From assembly GCF_019649055.1 (NCBI RefSeq), contig NW_026570347.1, forward strand, positions 248,001 to 312,000: 64,000 nt of DNA, in the 5' to 3' direction. This document shows, one piece after another, positions 11,001 to 23,873 of the stretch (position 1 is the stretch's first letter; each line of letters opens with the position of its first letter). The notes beneath the pieces are model-generated. The model was not told the origin of the DNA and ran no database searches. It was given only the letters and a program-made list of their open reading frames with translations. The position numbers and the translations under genes are program-made. The DNA is from Paramacrobiotus metropolitanus (Eukaryota > Tardigrada > Eutardigrada > Parachela > Macrobiotidae).

Positions 11001-13900
11001 TAAAAGGCAGATATTTACGTGCAATCTGCACTAATGAGCTACTCCAGGATATGAAATTCGACATGTGGATTGATGATCGATGTATTTATTGGCTTCTGGT
11101 AAACTGTAGGACAATATATCGTTAAAAAATGTCACTGTTTCATTTTGTCTTCGGTACACAAGCTGCATGGTGAGTACTTCAGTGGAACCTTTACAGAATT
11201 ACGAATATGACATTATTGTTATGACGCGTTTTAAATTTAGCGTGTGAAATCGCCCATCAAATTCTAAATGGTCATTTTAATTTGCCCATCATGTAAAAAA
11301 AATCAGATTTTTAGAAGTTTCTATCGTGTTGCTTTCACTGTGTGCACTGAAAATAGACTCGAGATCACGTGGCTCGACCATTAATATTACCCAAGGCCGG
11401 AACATCTTGAAAATATATGATTATAACATATATAAGAACTGTGCGCCACAAACCACAAAGTGCAGCTGGATGATTGTCAATGATAACCATTACAAGGTAC
11501 TGAAATAAAGTTACGAAGAATGCGTACAAATGGTGTAAAGGTCGTCTGACTGTAAGAAAGTGCTCTTAATGGTAAGTGTATAATTTTTGCTAGCTGAAGT
11601 ATGGAGAAGATTTAAAACCAGTTAGGTATTTTGCATTAGCTACTCAATCAATAAGCTCAACGGACTTGCATTTGTAAATTAGCTTGTAATCTTAAATTGT
11701 GATTAACCTCTTATGAATACTGCAAGCTGATGTACACAATGCGCAGTTGTCGAATAAATAAGATATTCCCTTAAAATTGTTGACTGGCGATGCGATGCCG
11801 GTTAATTTGCCGTGGAATCCTGATCCTTACTGACAAAAATACTTTAAAACAAATGGGCTAATGGTAATAACATACCTTCGATGAGAATTCCTGCTCCCGT
11901 TGACGTGACCGCGTCCAGAACAACCCGGGTAGGTGCAGCGAGCCGGATTAGTTATCCCCAATCCGCTTAGTTTAGCCCAAACTAAATCACACACGGAGAG
12001 AAAACTTACTGCAGTTTGATTATTAAGTGTGTGCACTTTCGTGCAAGAAGCATACAGCAGCTAATTTTAAAGAGGGCACAGGTACGTGTAATACTGTAAT
12101 GATACACCCTGCGTTTCCCGATTAATCCACCGGTCTGGACGGCCAATCCATATTTTCCTGGTCATGCCCATACATTCTATACTGTGCACTGTGTAATATG
12201 CTCCTAACGAAGCTTTTTATGGCACGATGACTTTTAATTCGTATGTTTACTCTGCTGCTCTATGTAGTTAGCAGAGAATTCCATATGAGAAATTGCCGTA
12301 CAGGTAGGAAAGCGCACATGAAAATGGATTCCGAGATAAATGCTCAGGGAGGATATGCCGGCTTTAACAACCGTTTACGAGACCCATATGTCAATTTGGT
12401 CGCTCTCGTTGCATTTTCAAGTGGTGACACTTGTGAAGTTTCATTCCCAGCCCGGCCGGCAACTTGCCATTCTGTATACCCTTGTCAACTTGGTCGCATT
12501 CATTGATTGTGCGCAATTTGTATGGCGCATGTCGTTTGACAAATAAAACTTTCAGCGCGGTGCATGTAACGCCGCGCTTCTGTCGTGAAATTATGTGTTT
12601 TGCAATTGCTCTCACAATGTACTTAACTTTTCACTTGTAGTGTTAACTCCATGTTGATCGTGTAATGGTATTTCAATAACAAATATGAGCACATCACTTT
12701 CTGGTTTACGCGCATACCTTCTGGAGCAGCCTTGTCTCGATTCGGGCAGCCACTCAAACTGCAAAAATGAAAAAGCACATGTATAGCAAAATTAATTTTT
12801 GATGTCGTCTTGAAATTGTTATGTGAACAATTTGGTCCTGTTTCGGCTTTTAAACTTTAACTACAAAAAAGTCAATACAAATGCATGGTGTTTTAATAGT
12901 ATAGCCCTAGCTATGTACAATACGAGTGCACTTATAAACAAAGAAGACTGGATAAGACGGTAAGTCGTCTGCATGGTATTTGTAATATACTATAATGACC
13001 AGGAGAATTAGTGTAAACAGATCTTTTAAATTAAAGGTTGAAATACAAGAATGTGAATCATATTTTTAATCTTCTGAACGTAAACTACGTTACTTATACT
13101 AGTGACCTTCAGTTTACAGGTCGGCGCTTCGAAGATCGCATAGAATATGTACAAAATATACAGAGCGCAAATGCAGGTTTTCGTAGTACGATTAAGGCTT
13201 TACCTGCGATGAAATTGGTACAGGTTTGTTACGTGTCCCTTGCCATTACAACCGGGGAGAGGGCACCGTTTCCCATCTAATCCACAAAGTAAAAGATGGG
13301 ACAAATTAGGTTACCCAATAATATCTCTGTGTCTAACAACTCTACATCTGTTTATAGGAGTGCATGTGCCAGCAGGAAATTTCCAAACAATTAACCTTTT
13401 AGTGACGAAGCCACGTCTGAATAATTTTCATCACTCTTAGCCGGTGATAATGGTGAAAGTGCATTAGCTGATTCAGATTTCTCCAGCAGATTATCATCAG
13501 CATAGGCCGATGCAACATGTATTTGGTCAGTACTTTGGCTGGTAATTGTTTCCGGAGCCGATGTCGTTCCTTGGCCGGATGGACATGCGATATCTGACTG
13601 TGAAATATTCTCCGGGTTATGACTTCCGGCTGCTGTCTCAGCGTTACCTGTGCTGCCGTCGCCGCTCGCATCAGCAATGCGGCTTGTGTGCTCTTTTTTC
13701 TGTAATACAAGGCGTGTATGACATGTTGAATAACGTGTGCGTATGATTAGTAAATTTAATATCACTCGCACTCCTACAGAACATGTTCCCCGTTTTCAAT
13801 ACTCTGCGCTAGCCAAATCCCGGCTACGTATATGACGCATTATAATCGCATAAAGCGGTTCGTTATTATTATAGGAACCTACCTCGTCCGTGGCATCCAT
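8011..13900 (-). CDS. Myt1: MYT1/ST18-family C2HC zinc-finger transcription factor, 12 coding exons, 611 aa
   Basis: Exons from 5' to 3': 13900-13883, 13699-13396, 13276-13204, 12758-12718, 11981-11876, 10957-10439, 9863-9849, 9773-9679, 9586-9499, 9409-9320, 9045-8870, 8321-8011. All are bounded by AG/GT, every phase agrees, and the total is 1836 nt. Four C2HC fingers lie at about residues 112, 161, 355 and 400. They have the family signature C-P-x-P-G-C-x-G-x-G-H-(V/I)[14 protein letters not shown], most clearly finger 3 ([20 protein letters not shown]). The first pair is joined by NRDKAAPE, as in MYT1. A long proline/alanine linker (exon 6) carries EPIDLTLPK, similar to a CtBP-docking PxDLS. 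A serine/acidic N-terminus precedes the fingers and a [11 protein letters not shown] helical segment ends the protein. The family consists of nuclear DNA-binding regulators of neural differentiation. Vertebrate members have six or seven fingers. Confidence 0.93.
9231..9344. repeat. dispersed repeat, copy 2, overlapping a MYT1 exon end and splice donor
   Basis: This is the partner of 3725-3837. It covers the last roughly 25 nt of the tenth coding exon (9409-9320), its GTGGGT donor and the first part of the following intron. The 3.7-kb copy preserves the same exon end and donor-like sequence with one substitution in the coding part. Confidence 0.8.
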
Positions 13901-16900
13901 AGATGTCCTTTAATTTCTAAATATCGCGCGGTTACTGGGCACAGTGTTTATCTTTTACACACAGATTTGAACAACAGAGAAATTTACATAACCGTATAGT
14001 ATAGCTCATTCCAACGCAATAAAAAATGCTGTATGCAAGAAGTTTTTCCCATCATGGATTTGTCAGGTTCTGTAATGTCATTGGAGAATGCAAAAGATAT
14101 GGCGGCACGGGTGTAAAAATATACGCTTGGCGCATTCCGTTACATGTAGTCAAAACTTTAAGGATCATTGCTCATGGACAGGCTAAAGCCATGCACCTGT
14201 GTGTTACTTGTGTATATCGATTTATTTTCCTCTCCAACTCTCTGGCGCTTCCAGAAAACTTTCTGATTGGCTTGCTCTAGTTTTGTCTGCCGGCGATATT
14301 TCCATTCGGCGGCAGGTTTAAGAAAGTATGAAATATTGTGTGTATGCATGGTGCATATGATACATACATGCATGAAGTGCTACATTCACCCGATAAATCG
14401 GGCAGGACTTGGGTACTCGGGATATCTGTGCAAGTATGGAAGACCTTTCGGCAGTGTGTGGAAGTTTGCTATTGCAGCTCGCTGCAGTAAATATAGGCAC
14501 ACAGTCACTTTAAACTGTGCAATGTGCACAGCAGCGTACGCCCCCATCGCTCCTTTAAAACTAATGATCGGTGACAAATAAGCCACTGCATATTCCATAT
14601 ACACATACTTCTGCATATGCATTTGCTGCGAACACACTTGCAAGGCAAGTGCATAAACTGATTGCTCTCGTACACACGAATTGTTGCGGACACCGCAGGA
14701 TGACCTTTCGGTTCAGAAACGCTGTCCTGACGTCTGTTGAAAAGATATCGTACATTTCATCCTGGCCGTAACATTCACAAACCGTTACTGCACCGTAGTA
14801 CTAGAATTAAAAGTAGTTGTGGATTCTTTCGTTTATATGCTATTACTGTGATAGTTATTGGTATCAGAGTAATTTGTTAGTCGTGAAGTAGTAATATTGC
14901 AACACTAAGCGTTTTTTTTTAAACGTAAAAAATGTTACTGCACCAGATGACGCGATGTCATTTATACGTAAGTCATTTATATGTAAGCCAACAAGTGTCG
15001 AATGTAGCCTTTTGTACCTCAAACATGCAAGAAGCTTAAATTAGCGCACAATTACTACAGCAAGCCACAAAACAATGCTTGATAAAAAGCTTCACAAATT
15101 TTGATATTTTTCTGTGGATAGAAGTATCTCGAGATTTTTATTTCTTCCAGCCCACGTGCATGCACTTTAAATGTAATTGAACTAATTTCTTAATGGATGA
15201 TCAGATTGCCATCAAATGCAGTCTCACGTATGCAAGTTTATCCTATATGTACCGTGATCGAAACTGCGGCTTTAGATCTAGAGAACAATTCGACCAGTGT
15301 TTTATGGAGCTCTCCTCTAGCAAAAGGAGAGCAATATCGTGCCGAAGACGATTTATTTATTAGGTTACGGTATCCTGCTGCTCCCATATATCCTTCGATT
15401 TCTAGCAAATACTGCCATAGCATCCGAACTGGACTGATTGTGAGTTAATGCGTACGTGTTATCAGCCGAAAAACAGGAAATGCGTACATATGTTCACTGA
15501 CTACGAATGAATGCGGCTTCTACCATCCTTTTAATGTGGCCAAGAAAGTAGTTTCGTTCGTCATTTGCAGAAAGATCTGAATTCGTTTTTTTTTATTACG
15601 CTGATCACAAACATCCGTGTTATAACTTAGAAGACTTTAAGCAACACTGCTTTATTACAGTAAAGATATAATTGTTTAAAAGATGTTTAGTTCGGCGCTA
15701 AAGAATTATTGTACATCGTACATTTGGAACCCCATGATCCTGTGCATAAGAACTGGTAATTTTGTAATTGTGATAATGGGAAGCAGCCATTTAATGAAAG
15801 CCATCTCTCATATGAATGATTTATCCGAAACACGCTTCGATAATATTTGTATAAGTACTGAACATGCACGCAACTTCTACACGGTCTAATAAACGCACCA
15901 TGGTGCACGAATTACTGTCGAATTACTGTCGATGCTGATCTAAATCATTTGCATAGACTAGGTACCATGCAGCATGCACACGGCTGACTAAAGGTAATTT
16001 TATTTTTGTGGTAATAATTTGTTATCTTTACTATCTACCGTAGTAGCTAGAGAAAGGTACATAGCCCTTAATTAAAACTCGATGCCTTTGACGAAAACAT
16101 GCCGAAAAGTAATGAATTTTCAAAAAGTAAATTTCAGCGTCATTCACTACCAGATATTAATTATCTCTTGTATACTTTGGCTAGAGCGTGCAACCTATAC
16201 TCGACGGTAGTATATGCTCTGGTCTGGCTTGGTAAAAGCGCTGGCCATTATAATTCATATCGCTCTATCAAAATTTGACTTATGTATTAATTGTTCGATT
16301 CTCAACTAATTTAAAAATCCAAGTCTCCGAGTTAGACTGTTATCGGTACAAACATACCACATAATTATTCAAGTTACTCTCGAACGAACTGAATGGCGCT
16401 AAAAAATTAAACGATCGCTAGCAATATAAATCGTCACACTGTTTCACGTACTTTCCTTATAACAAGCAGAAATATTATAAGAATATTAACTGTCTTAACT
16501 TGTCTGTGGAATGATCAGCAGATACATTTTAATCACAACCTGGTCACACGTGATCCGTGCTTGCAGTCCATTAGTAATTAAACTGAAAAATAGATTGTGT
16601 AAATCTATATGGGGGTATACACGAACATAATTTCCGCAGGCTGGCATAATCACATTAGCCGGCATTTATCCGTGATTTTAATAATGCCGCAGCATATCAA
16701 GTTACCAAATCCTATCCAATAGAGCGCATTGCCGAAGAGCAAGGGTAGGCTATTTTTCCAAAATGCGTATGCACCTGCCTATAAAAGACTGTAAATAAGA
16801 AGCGCTTGAAACCTACGTAATCGCCTGGGCTCTGACTACAAAACTCAGCCCTAATCTTTCCAATGCAAGAATTAAGTTTTTCCCAAAATGTAATAACAGG

Positions 16901-18690
16901 AATTAGCACACACACAGAGTCAAGGGAAAATCAGTTGTCTGCAGGATGAATGATACCCGGCGCAGTGCTCCTCTTGGCTTGTCTGTTATAATCAATGGAA
17001 TATATGGTGTAGAGATGCTGGTCATTGTCACACGCCGGATTAGACCGGAAGCCGCTTGACTACAGCGCAATACATCTTAATCACAGGTACACATCCTTTC
17101 ACCGGAAACCCCGCCGCGGCAGTCTTTTCAAAAGTTACACATTGAATTTTGTATCTGTATACATCGACGAAAGAGCGGTGCTGTAAGCTGGATTGGTGTG
17201 TCGGGGCGCGCTGCATGTCCATACGGATGATATGATACAAAGTGCACTCTCAGCAAGCATTAAACTTTTCAATAACATGGTTAACAAGGCATTCCCACCG
17301 GGCAACGCGTTTTCACTTTCCACGACTACGCATATACGTCTACAGTATGGGGCACTGTGTCCAATTATAGACAATTGCCAGTAACTTATATAGGTGCGGG
17401 GATTTTGTCTTTCAATAGGCAAATCTTTTCTGAATTTCCCGTTATCCCTGTGGATAAGACGGGAATACCATGTCATGCAATGCGGTGCGAGCATTCTTTT
17501 GTATGCGCAGCCTATCTGCATCCAGTACGTGACAAGCGATGGGAAGAAGCAATTTATATTTCTTTCGCCGATTTTCGCGAATAGGAATTAAACTCGACGA
17601 TCTGCTGGTCGAGTATGCTGATCGGCAATACACAAGAAGAAGTAGAAGAAGTATTATGCACCAAGTAGAGGTATTATGCGATTGTTCGTTGCGTTAATAT
17701 TGCAGCTGTAGCAGCCCAGTATGACAAAAATTTCCATTCCTATTCTTCTTGATGGTTCACAAAATATTTCTTGATGTTTCACAATTAATTAATAGGAAAA
17801 ATAATGACAAATGACACCACCATCGAAAAGTGCCATATGATACGGTGCGGATTTTTGTGTGTTTTCAATTGAACTTTAAAGGAAAAACGGATAACCAAAG
17901 GTTTTCTGCTTCTAACCAAATGACTTCACGTTTGTGATTTAGAAAACAACTTCGCGGCAATGCTTTGGCACTCCATTTTGGAGACCTTGCGTTCAGTGCG
18001 GCTTCGCCACTTCGTTCGGTATACAACTCGAAGTACTCTGTACTCGATAGCTTCATGTCGCGCAATTTTCGTGCAAAATTACGATTAAAACACAAAGTGG
18101 TGTGTCTTTAAATTGTTTCTAAATATCACTGAACCAATGCTTTGTGAACAAATTCAAGAGTGTTCAACTAAGCACACTTTATATATAATCTACGCCACAG
18201 ATTCCACAAGTAGAACTCGGAAATACTGGTACAACGCTGATTTTCCACATTAATGCACATAAACGGTTTACTTCACTTTGTTCCCCGAAGCGGTCACAGA
18301 AGTAACATACGAAGCAATCCCGCACACTTTATTAAAATATCCACGTTGGCTATCAGATCAAATATCAAATAATTATCGTATGATTTTTAATCATTTGTTG
18401 CAACTCACAACGCTGAAACATTAATGACACTGGCAGGAACAATGAAGCAAACTTTATTTACATCGCTTACAAATAGAACTTTGGTTGTAAAAATAGCTGC
18501 ATTGGGGAGCACTCAAAAAATGAAAATACTATTGCTTTTAAAACAACTATTAAGGTCCCAAATCATAAGAAGGTCATCCATCGCAGGAGGCAAATTAACG
18601 GTTGCACATGCAAACAACGGAAAAACATTGTAGGCAAAACTAAACGCACAGCCATATCGATCGCGTGAAAGACTGGAGTATTAACAACAA
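13901..18690. other. intergenic, no supportable gene
   Basis: This 4.8-kb stretch lies between the start of the MYT1-family gene and the 3' end of the RhoGAP gene. Overlapping open frames on both strands occur at 14026-14771 and 17040-17633, the longest 128 codons at 17135-17521 minus. None resembles a known family. The first few hundred bases after 13900 should hold the MYT1 promoter and 5' UTR. I see no clear long repeat. Confidence 0.5.
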
Positions 18691-21600
18691 TCATGATATC
18701 CCACTCGAAGAGCTCTCGAACAGCGTATAAAAATTCAGCAGCAGATGCTCCACAACTTGATTTTGGCAAAGCTAAACAACCACACACTTAATAATCGAAC
18801 CACATTTCAAACATAAAAAATCACTTATTACGAATACAAGCGAACAGTTAATCGTTATTTTACTCGTATGTGGTAGATGAATTCGCCAGTAGCGAAAATT
18901 TCAATGTTTACAACCTTCATAGCATAATTATAAAGTCTAAGTGCGTTTCGAAAAATCACAACAGAAATACAATACAGCCTATGAAAACTGACGACAAAAA
19001 TCTACAGAAGTTCCTTACCATGTCGGTGGCTAAGTTCATTGAAGGTGTTTCCGGCCACATGAGTGTGGGTCCAAAGACAATGGCCAGATTTCCCAGTTTC
19101 ATCCGGTTATGATCTCCGTACTGAGACACTCTATGGATGCCAGATAGCAATAATTAAATGATAATTATAAGTATAATAATACAATCTGGAAGCAGCGTCA
19201 TCAACCTAACCACATCTGATAATCAAAGGGGAAAACCAAAAACACGATACAGCTTTAATTCTGCGTCTCGGGCAAACCTGTGAAGGTGCTGAAACAGATA
19301 ACGGAGTGTCTCGCAATTAGGGCCAGGAATCTGGTTGACCAAATCTTTAAATTTCTTTTCGCGCAGGGATTTGTCCGGTATTTCTGCAACGCAACGTGCG
19401 AAATAAGCATCATGATGGCCACAAAAGAATACCGATGGTCTACTGCATTTTTTATAACATACTGTTGGCTTTCATCAACGGATCATAAAGGTTAAAAGGG
19501 ACCATCGGCTCTTTCAGCTCGCGAAAAAACAATTTCAAAAGTCCAGTCAGAACGTTAACATCCTCTTCGCTCTCCATCCCGTTATACTTATCCTGATCAA
19601 TTTGAAACCGTAGCTTCTGGACCTGGGACAAATTGCCGCTGACCCGATAAATTCCGTCGGTGCACAAATCTGAATACGTTTTAATGAATATCGAGCGGAA
19701 TAGACGCGAACGAAGCCAAAAGCAAACCTTTCTTTTCGATAGCCGTTACGCATCTCTTGACAAATGCAGGAACGTTACTCTGCTCATGTTCGCATAGCTT
19801 CAGAAAGTTGCAGCCGAAAACAGGACCATCTAAGAAAAACAATTCGTAATTTAAAATTATTTGCTGTCATCTTTGACTGTTAGTTATTATACGAGCGTTT
19901 ACCTATATAAATAATTTCCTCACTTACCAACGCCTGCGTCATAACTGACACATCGTTAAGAATAAATTCGTCACCAGTTACATGTAAAACATATCAGGTA
20001 CCAAAAATCACCAACTTAGCTTATAAAAAAGGCACCATCACCAGATCTCAAACCTTTTAAATGTATAAAACCTCCCGATGAATTCGTATTTGTCTATTCA
20101 AAAGCGATATGAACAACCTTCGCAAGGTTTTATGCCAAACATTCAGGTCACCTCGAATTATGCCTTTCGCTTTCAGGCTTTCCAGGGTTGGTCGGCGACT
20201 GAAGAAATTCTTCAATCTCTCAATAATTTTCAACTTTTTCACTTTGATATCGCTCACGGCAATTTCTTCCGTCGGCAATTTTTTCTTCTTGACAACTGCG
20301 CTCACAGCCGCAGGGAGATCGAGTTCCTCCTGGGAGGGGGGAGGAAAGCCGTCGGGACGGGTTTTAGTCGATCGTGTGCGTGATAAAATGCGAGCAATAC
20401 GCGGGGATAACGGCCGTTCCACTTTACTACTAGTCTGATCAGTCTGGGCTGGAAGTACGCGAACAGGGACAAATTCGTCACTGCCCGCTGGTAAACGGGC
20501 CAATGTCTGCACTATGCAGTTCACCCAATCTTGACAAGTGGCCTTGTTATCATCCTGGAGCAAGATTTGGGATCCATCTGATGCAGCCACCTGTGTAATA
20601 TTAACTTATGAGTGTTGTTCTACAAAGGTTAAATAATACCATATAAATGTCTGGTGTGTCATCGTAAAAGAATGACTATTTTCTTTCTGGTCATAATACG
20701 ATAACGAAAAACAGAAATTAGGGCAAACTGTTCACAATCGATAGCCAACGCGTCGCTGATAAAACTGCCTAGTGCAACAAGCAGTTTCACCTTTTTTTTA
20801 ATCTGCTCGACAACTACTTACTTCAAACACATTCTTGCGATGTGACTTTTCCTTTGACCATTTTATCGTCGCACCATGTAAATCCATGTTAATCTCTGGC
20901 GATTGATCCAACGCAAAAGGAGGCTACAAGAAAACAAGCGTGAATTTACAAAATACTTGAACTTCAATCTGAAAAATCTAAATAACAGTCGGCCAACTTT
21001 ACCGCACATACCCTAAAAACCACCAAAGAATTATCCATAAGAACAACAAATGCCGGTAGCCACTGTTTCTTGACTCGACGCCCATTTTCTGAAAACTTCG
21101 TCACATTGAGAAATCCTTGTAAAATCCCACCCTGAAGATGACACCACAAAAAATGAGCCGAAATACACTTACAAACTCTATGACGGCTAACAACAACAAA
21201 AAACTATAAAAAAAAACTGCAAGTGAGCTCATTGCCAACAATTTGCACCTTATCCGACTTCCAAGTTTTTCCCAGAATCATCGTAGGCAGTGTTCTGGAG
21301 TTCCTAATTGCACCCGGTTTAGCTCCAAGTTTGTCAAGCTCCAATAGATGCGCTTCGTTTAGCACAACCACTGAGCGGGCCCGAATCGACCGATCCGTGT
21401 GCGACATTTTATTGGCAATAATTTGGCGTAATTCATTGAAATCTTTACTGGGCGGTGGACGCTTCGGTGGTATCGGTAATGTGGCTGCCTTCGGTGCGCT
21501 TGACTCCGCGGTATTCTCCTTTTCGTTGTCCAAATCTCGGCCAGCATTCACATCTTCCACATCCCGACCTTGAACATCCGCCGCTAGTTTTCCAGGCCTA

Positions 21601-23815
21601 ATCAAGCGACGCAGAGAACCAATAGGCCTGCCATTCGGTATCGGATTGGGCGATGCCGGAAGCTGAAAGTAAATATGCAATTAATCCGCAACAAAGGTAT
21701 TAGTATGCACCGAGAATCAATCAAATTACATCGCTGTAGATAATCGCTGTCACTCGGCTCTCTGATTCGACAACGGCGATGTTGTTGTTGTTGACAGGAG
21801 TGTTTGAAATACTGTCTTGATAATCCGTGTTGACTGACAGATCACCTTGCAGTCGCAATTGCACAGTTTCCGCCGCAACAACAGGCATCACAATTGGTTC
21901 TACGTTCGGTGTCACATTAGACTAAAAACCAAATAAACTGCGTCCACCATCGAAAATCATAAGGCTGTGGCACAGTATCTATTAAATGTTTTATAATATG
22001 CTCCACTCCTAAAAATTTAATAACGACAGAAAACCAAGGCAAAACAGTTAAATTAATATGCTAACATATCTGTAGGGATTGCTGATGGAAAAAAGCTCTC
22101 CTAAAGTGCCAACATCGCATTTAAGTTTTCTCAGAATATGTACATCTTTATAAAATTAGGCCTATTCGCCGAAAACTCACGTCACTATGTAGCTGCATCA
22201 CTTTTCGAGGGGGCTTCCATGACGATGCGTTACTGCGTGGATGGAAATAATATCTCCGACCAAGTGCATCTTCGAATTCCTCCCAATCTTCGACCGTGCG
22301 AACGGGTACATCGTTTGGATTAGGAAAAGGAGGTGCAGAGTGTAAGGTATGCTTCATGTTAACGTATTCAGGATAAGACGAGTCAGAGCCCTTTTCCTGC
22401 AAATATGCGTGCAGGTAAAATTCAGATTAAAGGATTACAAGTAAATACAATTTTTCAAAACAATGCGTAATGCCGGAAGCTCTCTGATCTAATAAATCTC
22501 TCTAGACTTCTCCAAACCACGCCATGCATCAGTACTATCAGTACGAGCAAGCTAATACCGCGACATACTGGTTGTATAAACATAAAATAATTACGACAAA
22601 ATTAATGTAACGACGCGAACTTGATCAATTAATATCACATGCGAAATCACGTAACATCGAGGTGTCAATTACTGAAAATCGATCTAAAAACATCTTCACT
22701 ACATTTGCTTAAATTGGATCACTTATGTTAAACCGCATTGACAGAAAGTCGCAGGCTATTAGTTAATCGACACGCATTTAGATGCGGAAATCAAGCTACT
22801 AATTGGGCAAAGTGTCGGCGACAAACTACCGACAATTAATAGGAGACACCAGATAAAAAACGAAAGTTCGCATTGCTGTCATACGGACGAACAGTTCGCT
22901 GACCTCGGATAATAACAAAACTCAACCATCAAGTTCATCAACAGATATGCCAACTCTAACTATAGCCGCAACGCATTTTGGCGCATCTCTTTGCCGTCCA
23001 CGAACAAACGCCGAGCAAACTATCCCTAACAAAACTGATGAAAGTTATCTTAAGTGCGAAAATTGATTCGCTGAAAGGTGCCGAACAAAAATACTGAAAT
23101 CCGCCACCCGCTAGAAAGCAGCCAACTTTACATAGCAAACAATAAGTCGTGCACCGAATACGAGGTACCGAATTAAAATTAAAATATTCATCGCTCATAT
23201 GTGAAATAACAGCCAATATTTTTTCGAAGGATAAAGCGATTAGCAACGCCTTAGATATTATTAAGAAAAAAGTAATGAGATACTTTACACGTATTCTCGT
23301 AATGCAATTTCAAACAGATCACCATCTTATTATTTTTGCTGCTAAATGGAAATTATGAGGACAAATAAAATGTTTAGTTCCATCCACTCCGCAGGTTAAC
23401 TTACGTCTTCGGATGTGCCTTTGGACAGATCGACATTCTCATTTAGCACAATGTTGGGTAGTGCATAAACGGGGTTGTCAAAGCACTCTCCGCGTTCTTC
23501 ATCGCTCGTGGTGGTGGTGTCCGAGTAATACTCCACTGCTTGGTCATCAAAAGAGTCTATTCGATCCAGCAGTGCCGGCTCCGACCGGGAAACACCTCGC
23601 CGCGCCGTCAGTGTAATGCTATGCACAATTTCCTCCACACAATGCGTCGGAACATAAAACGGTAACTGTCCACTATCAGCTTGCACATGCCACCAGGTTG
23701 GACTGGTTTTGTTCAATAACTGAAACCGATCACCAATATGTAAATGCACAGGTTGTCCTTCCACCGTAGAGTAATGGTAATCGGATACGACGCGGACAGA
23801 GGATGTCATTCCCAT
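18691..23815 (-). CDS. SH3-WW-PH-RhoGAP protein (ARHGAP9/12/15/27 family), 12 coding exons, 833 aa
   Basis: Coding exons: 23815-23405, 22396-22181, 21921-21730, 21662-21249, 21131-21012, 20923-20822, 20590-20152, 19829-19728, 19669-19463, 19383-19278, 19130-19019, 18771-18691. Phases agree throughout (2502 nt). The upstream AG at about 23864 marks a 5' UTR exon. Domains: SH3 at residues 6-63 (VVSDYHYSTVEGQPVHLHIG, ending FYVPTHCVEE); WW at about 173-203 (EDWEEFEDALGRRYYFHP, NASSWKPP); PH at about 412-515 (GGILQGFLNVTKF, LHGATIKWSKEKSHRKNV, DWVNCIVQTL); RhoGAP at about 625-830. The catalytic arginine finger is R674 in TDGIYRVSG, and GNLAIVFGPTLMWP is the family block. The family stimulates GTP hydrolysis by Rac/Rho/Cdc42-type GTPases at membranes. 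The domain order matches ARHGAP12/27, and nothing looks broken. Confidence 0.95.
19670..19727 (-). other. 58-nt intron inside the RhoGAP domain
   Basis: GTTTGC...TTCAG removes 58 nt between AIEKK and the DLCTDGIYR segment. The short length supports compact introns in this genome and is needed to keep the arginine-finger exon in frame. Confidence 0.85.
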
Positions 23816-23873
23816 ACAGTAAGCACCGCTACGCTGCCGTGCCCGGTCTTTTTAGTCTGAAACAATAACTTGT

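Noticed and set aside
14267-14581. 104-codon open frame (+) with overlapping open frames on the other strand
   Set aside because: Both strands are open over much of 14000-14770 and none of the peptides has domain-like patterns, splice context or family resemblance.
17135-17521. 128-codon open frame (-)
   Set aside because: It has no recognisable motif, and overlapping open frames exist on the plus strand. It could be a chance frame in moderately GC-rich DNA.
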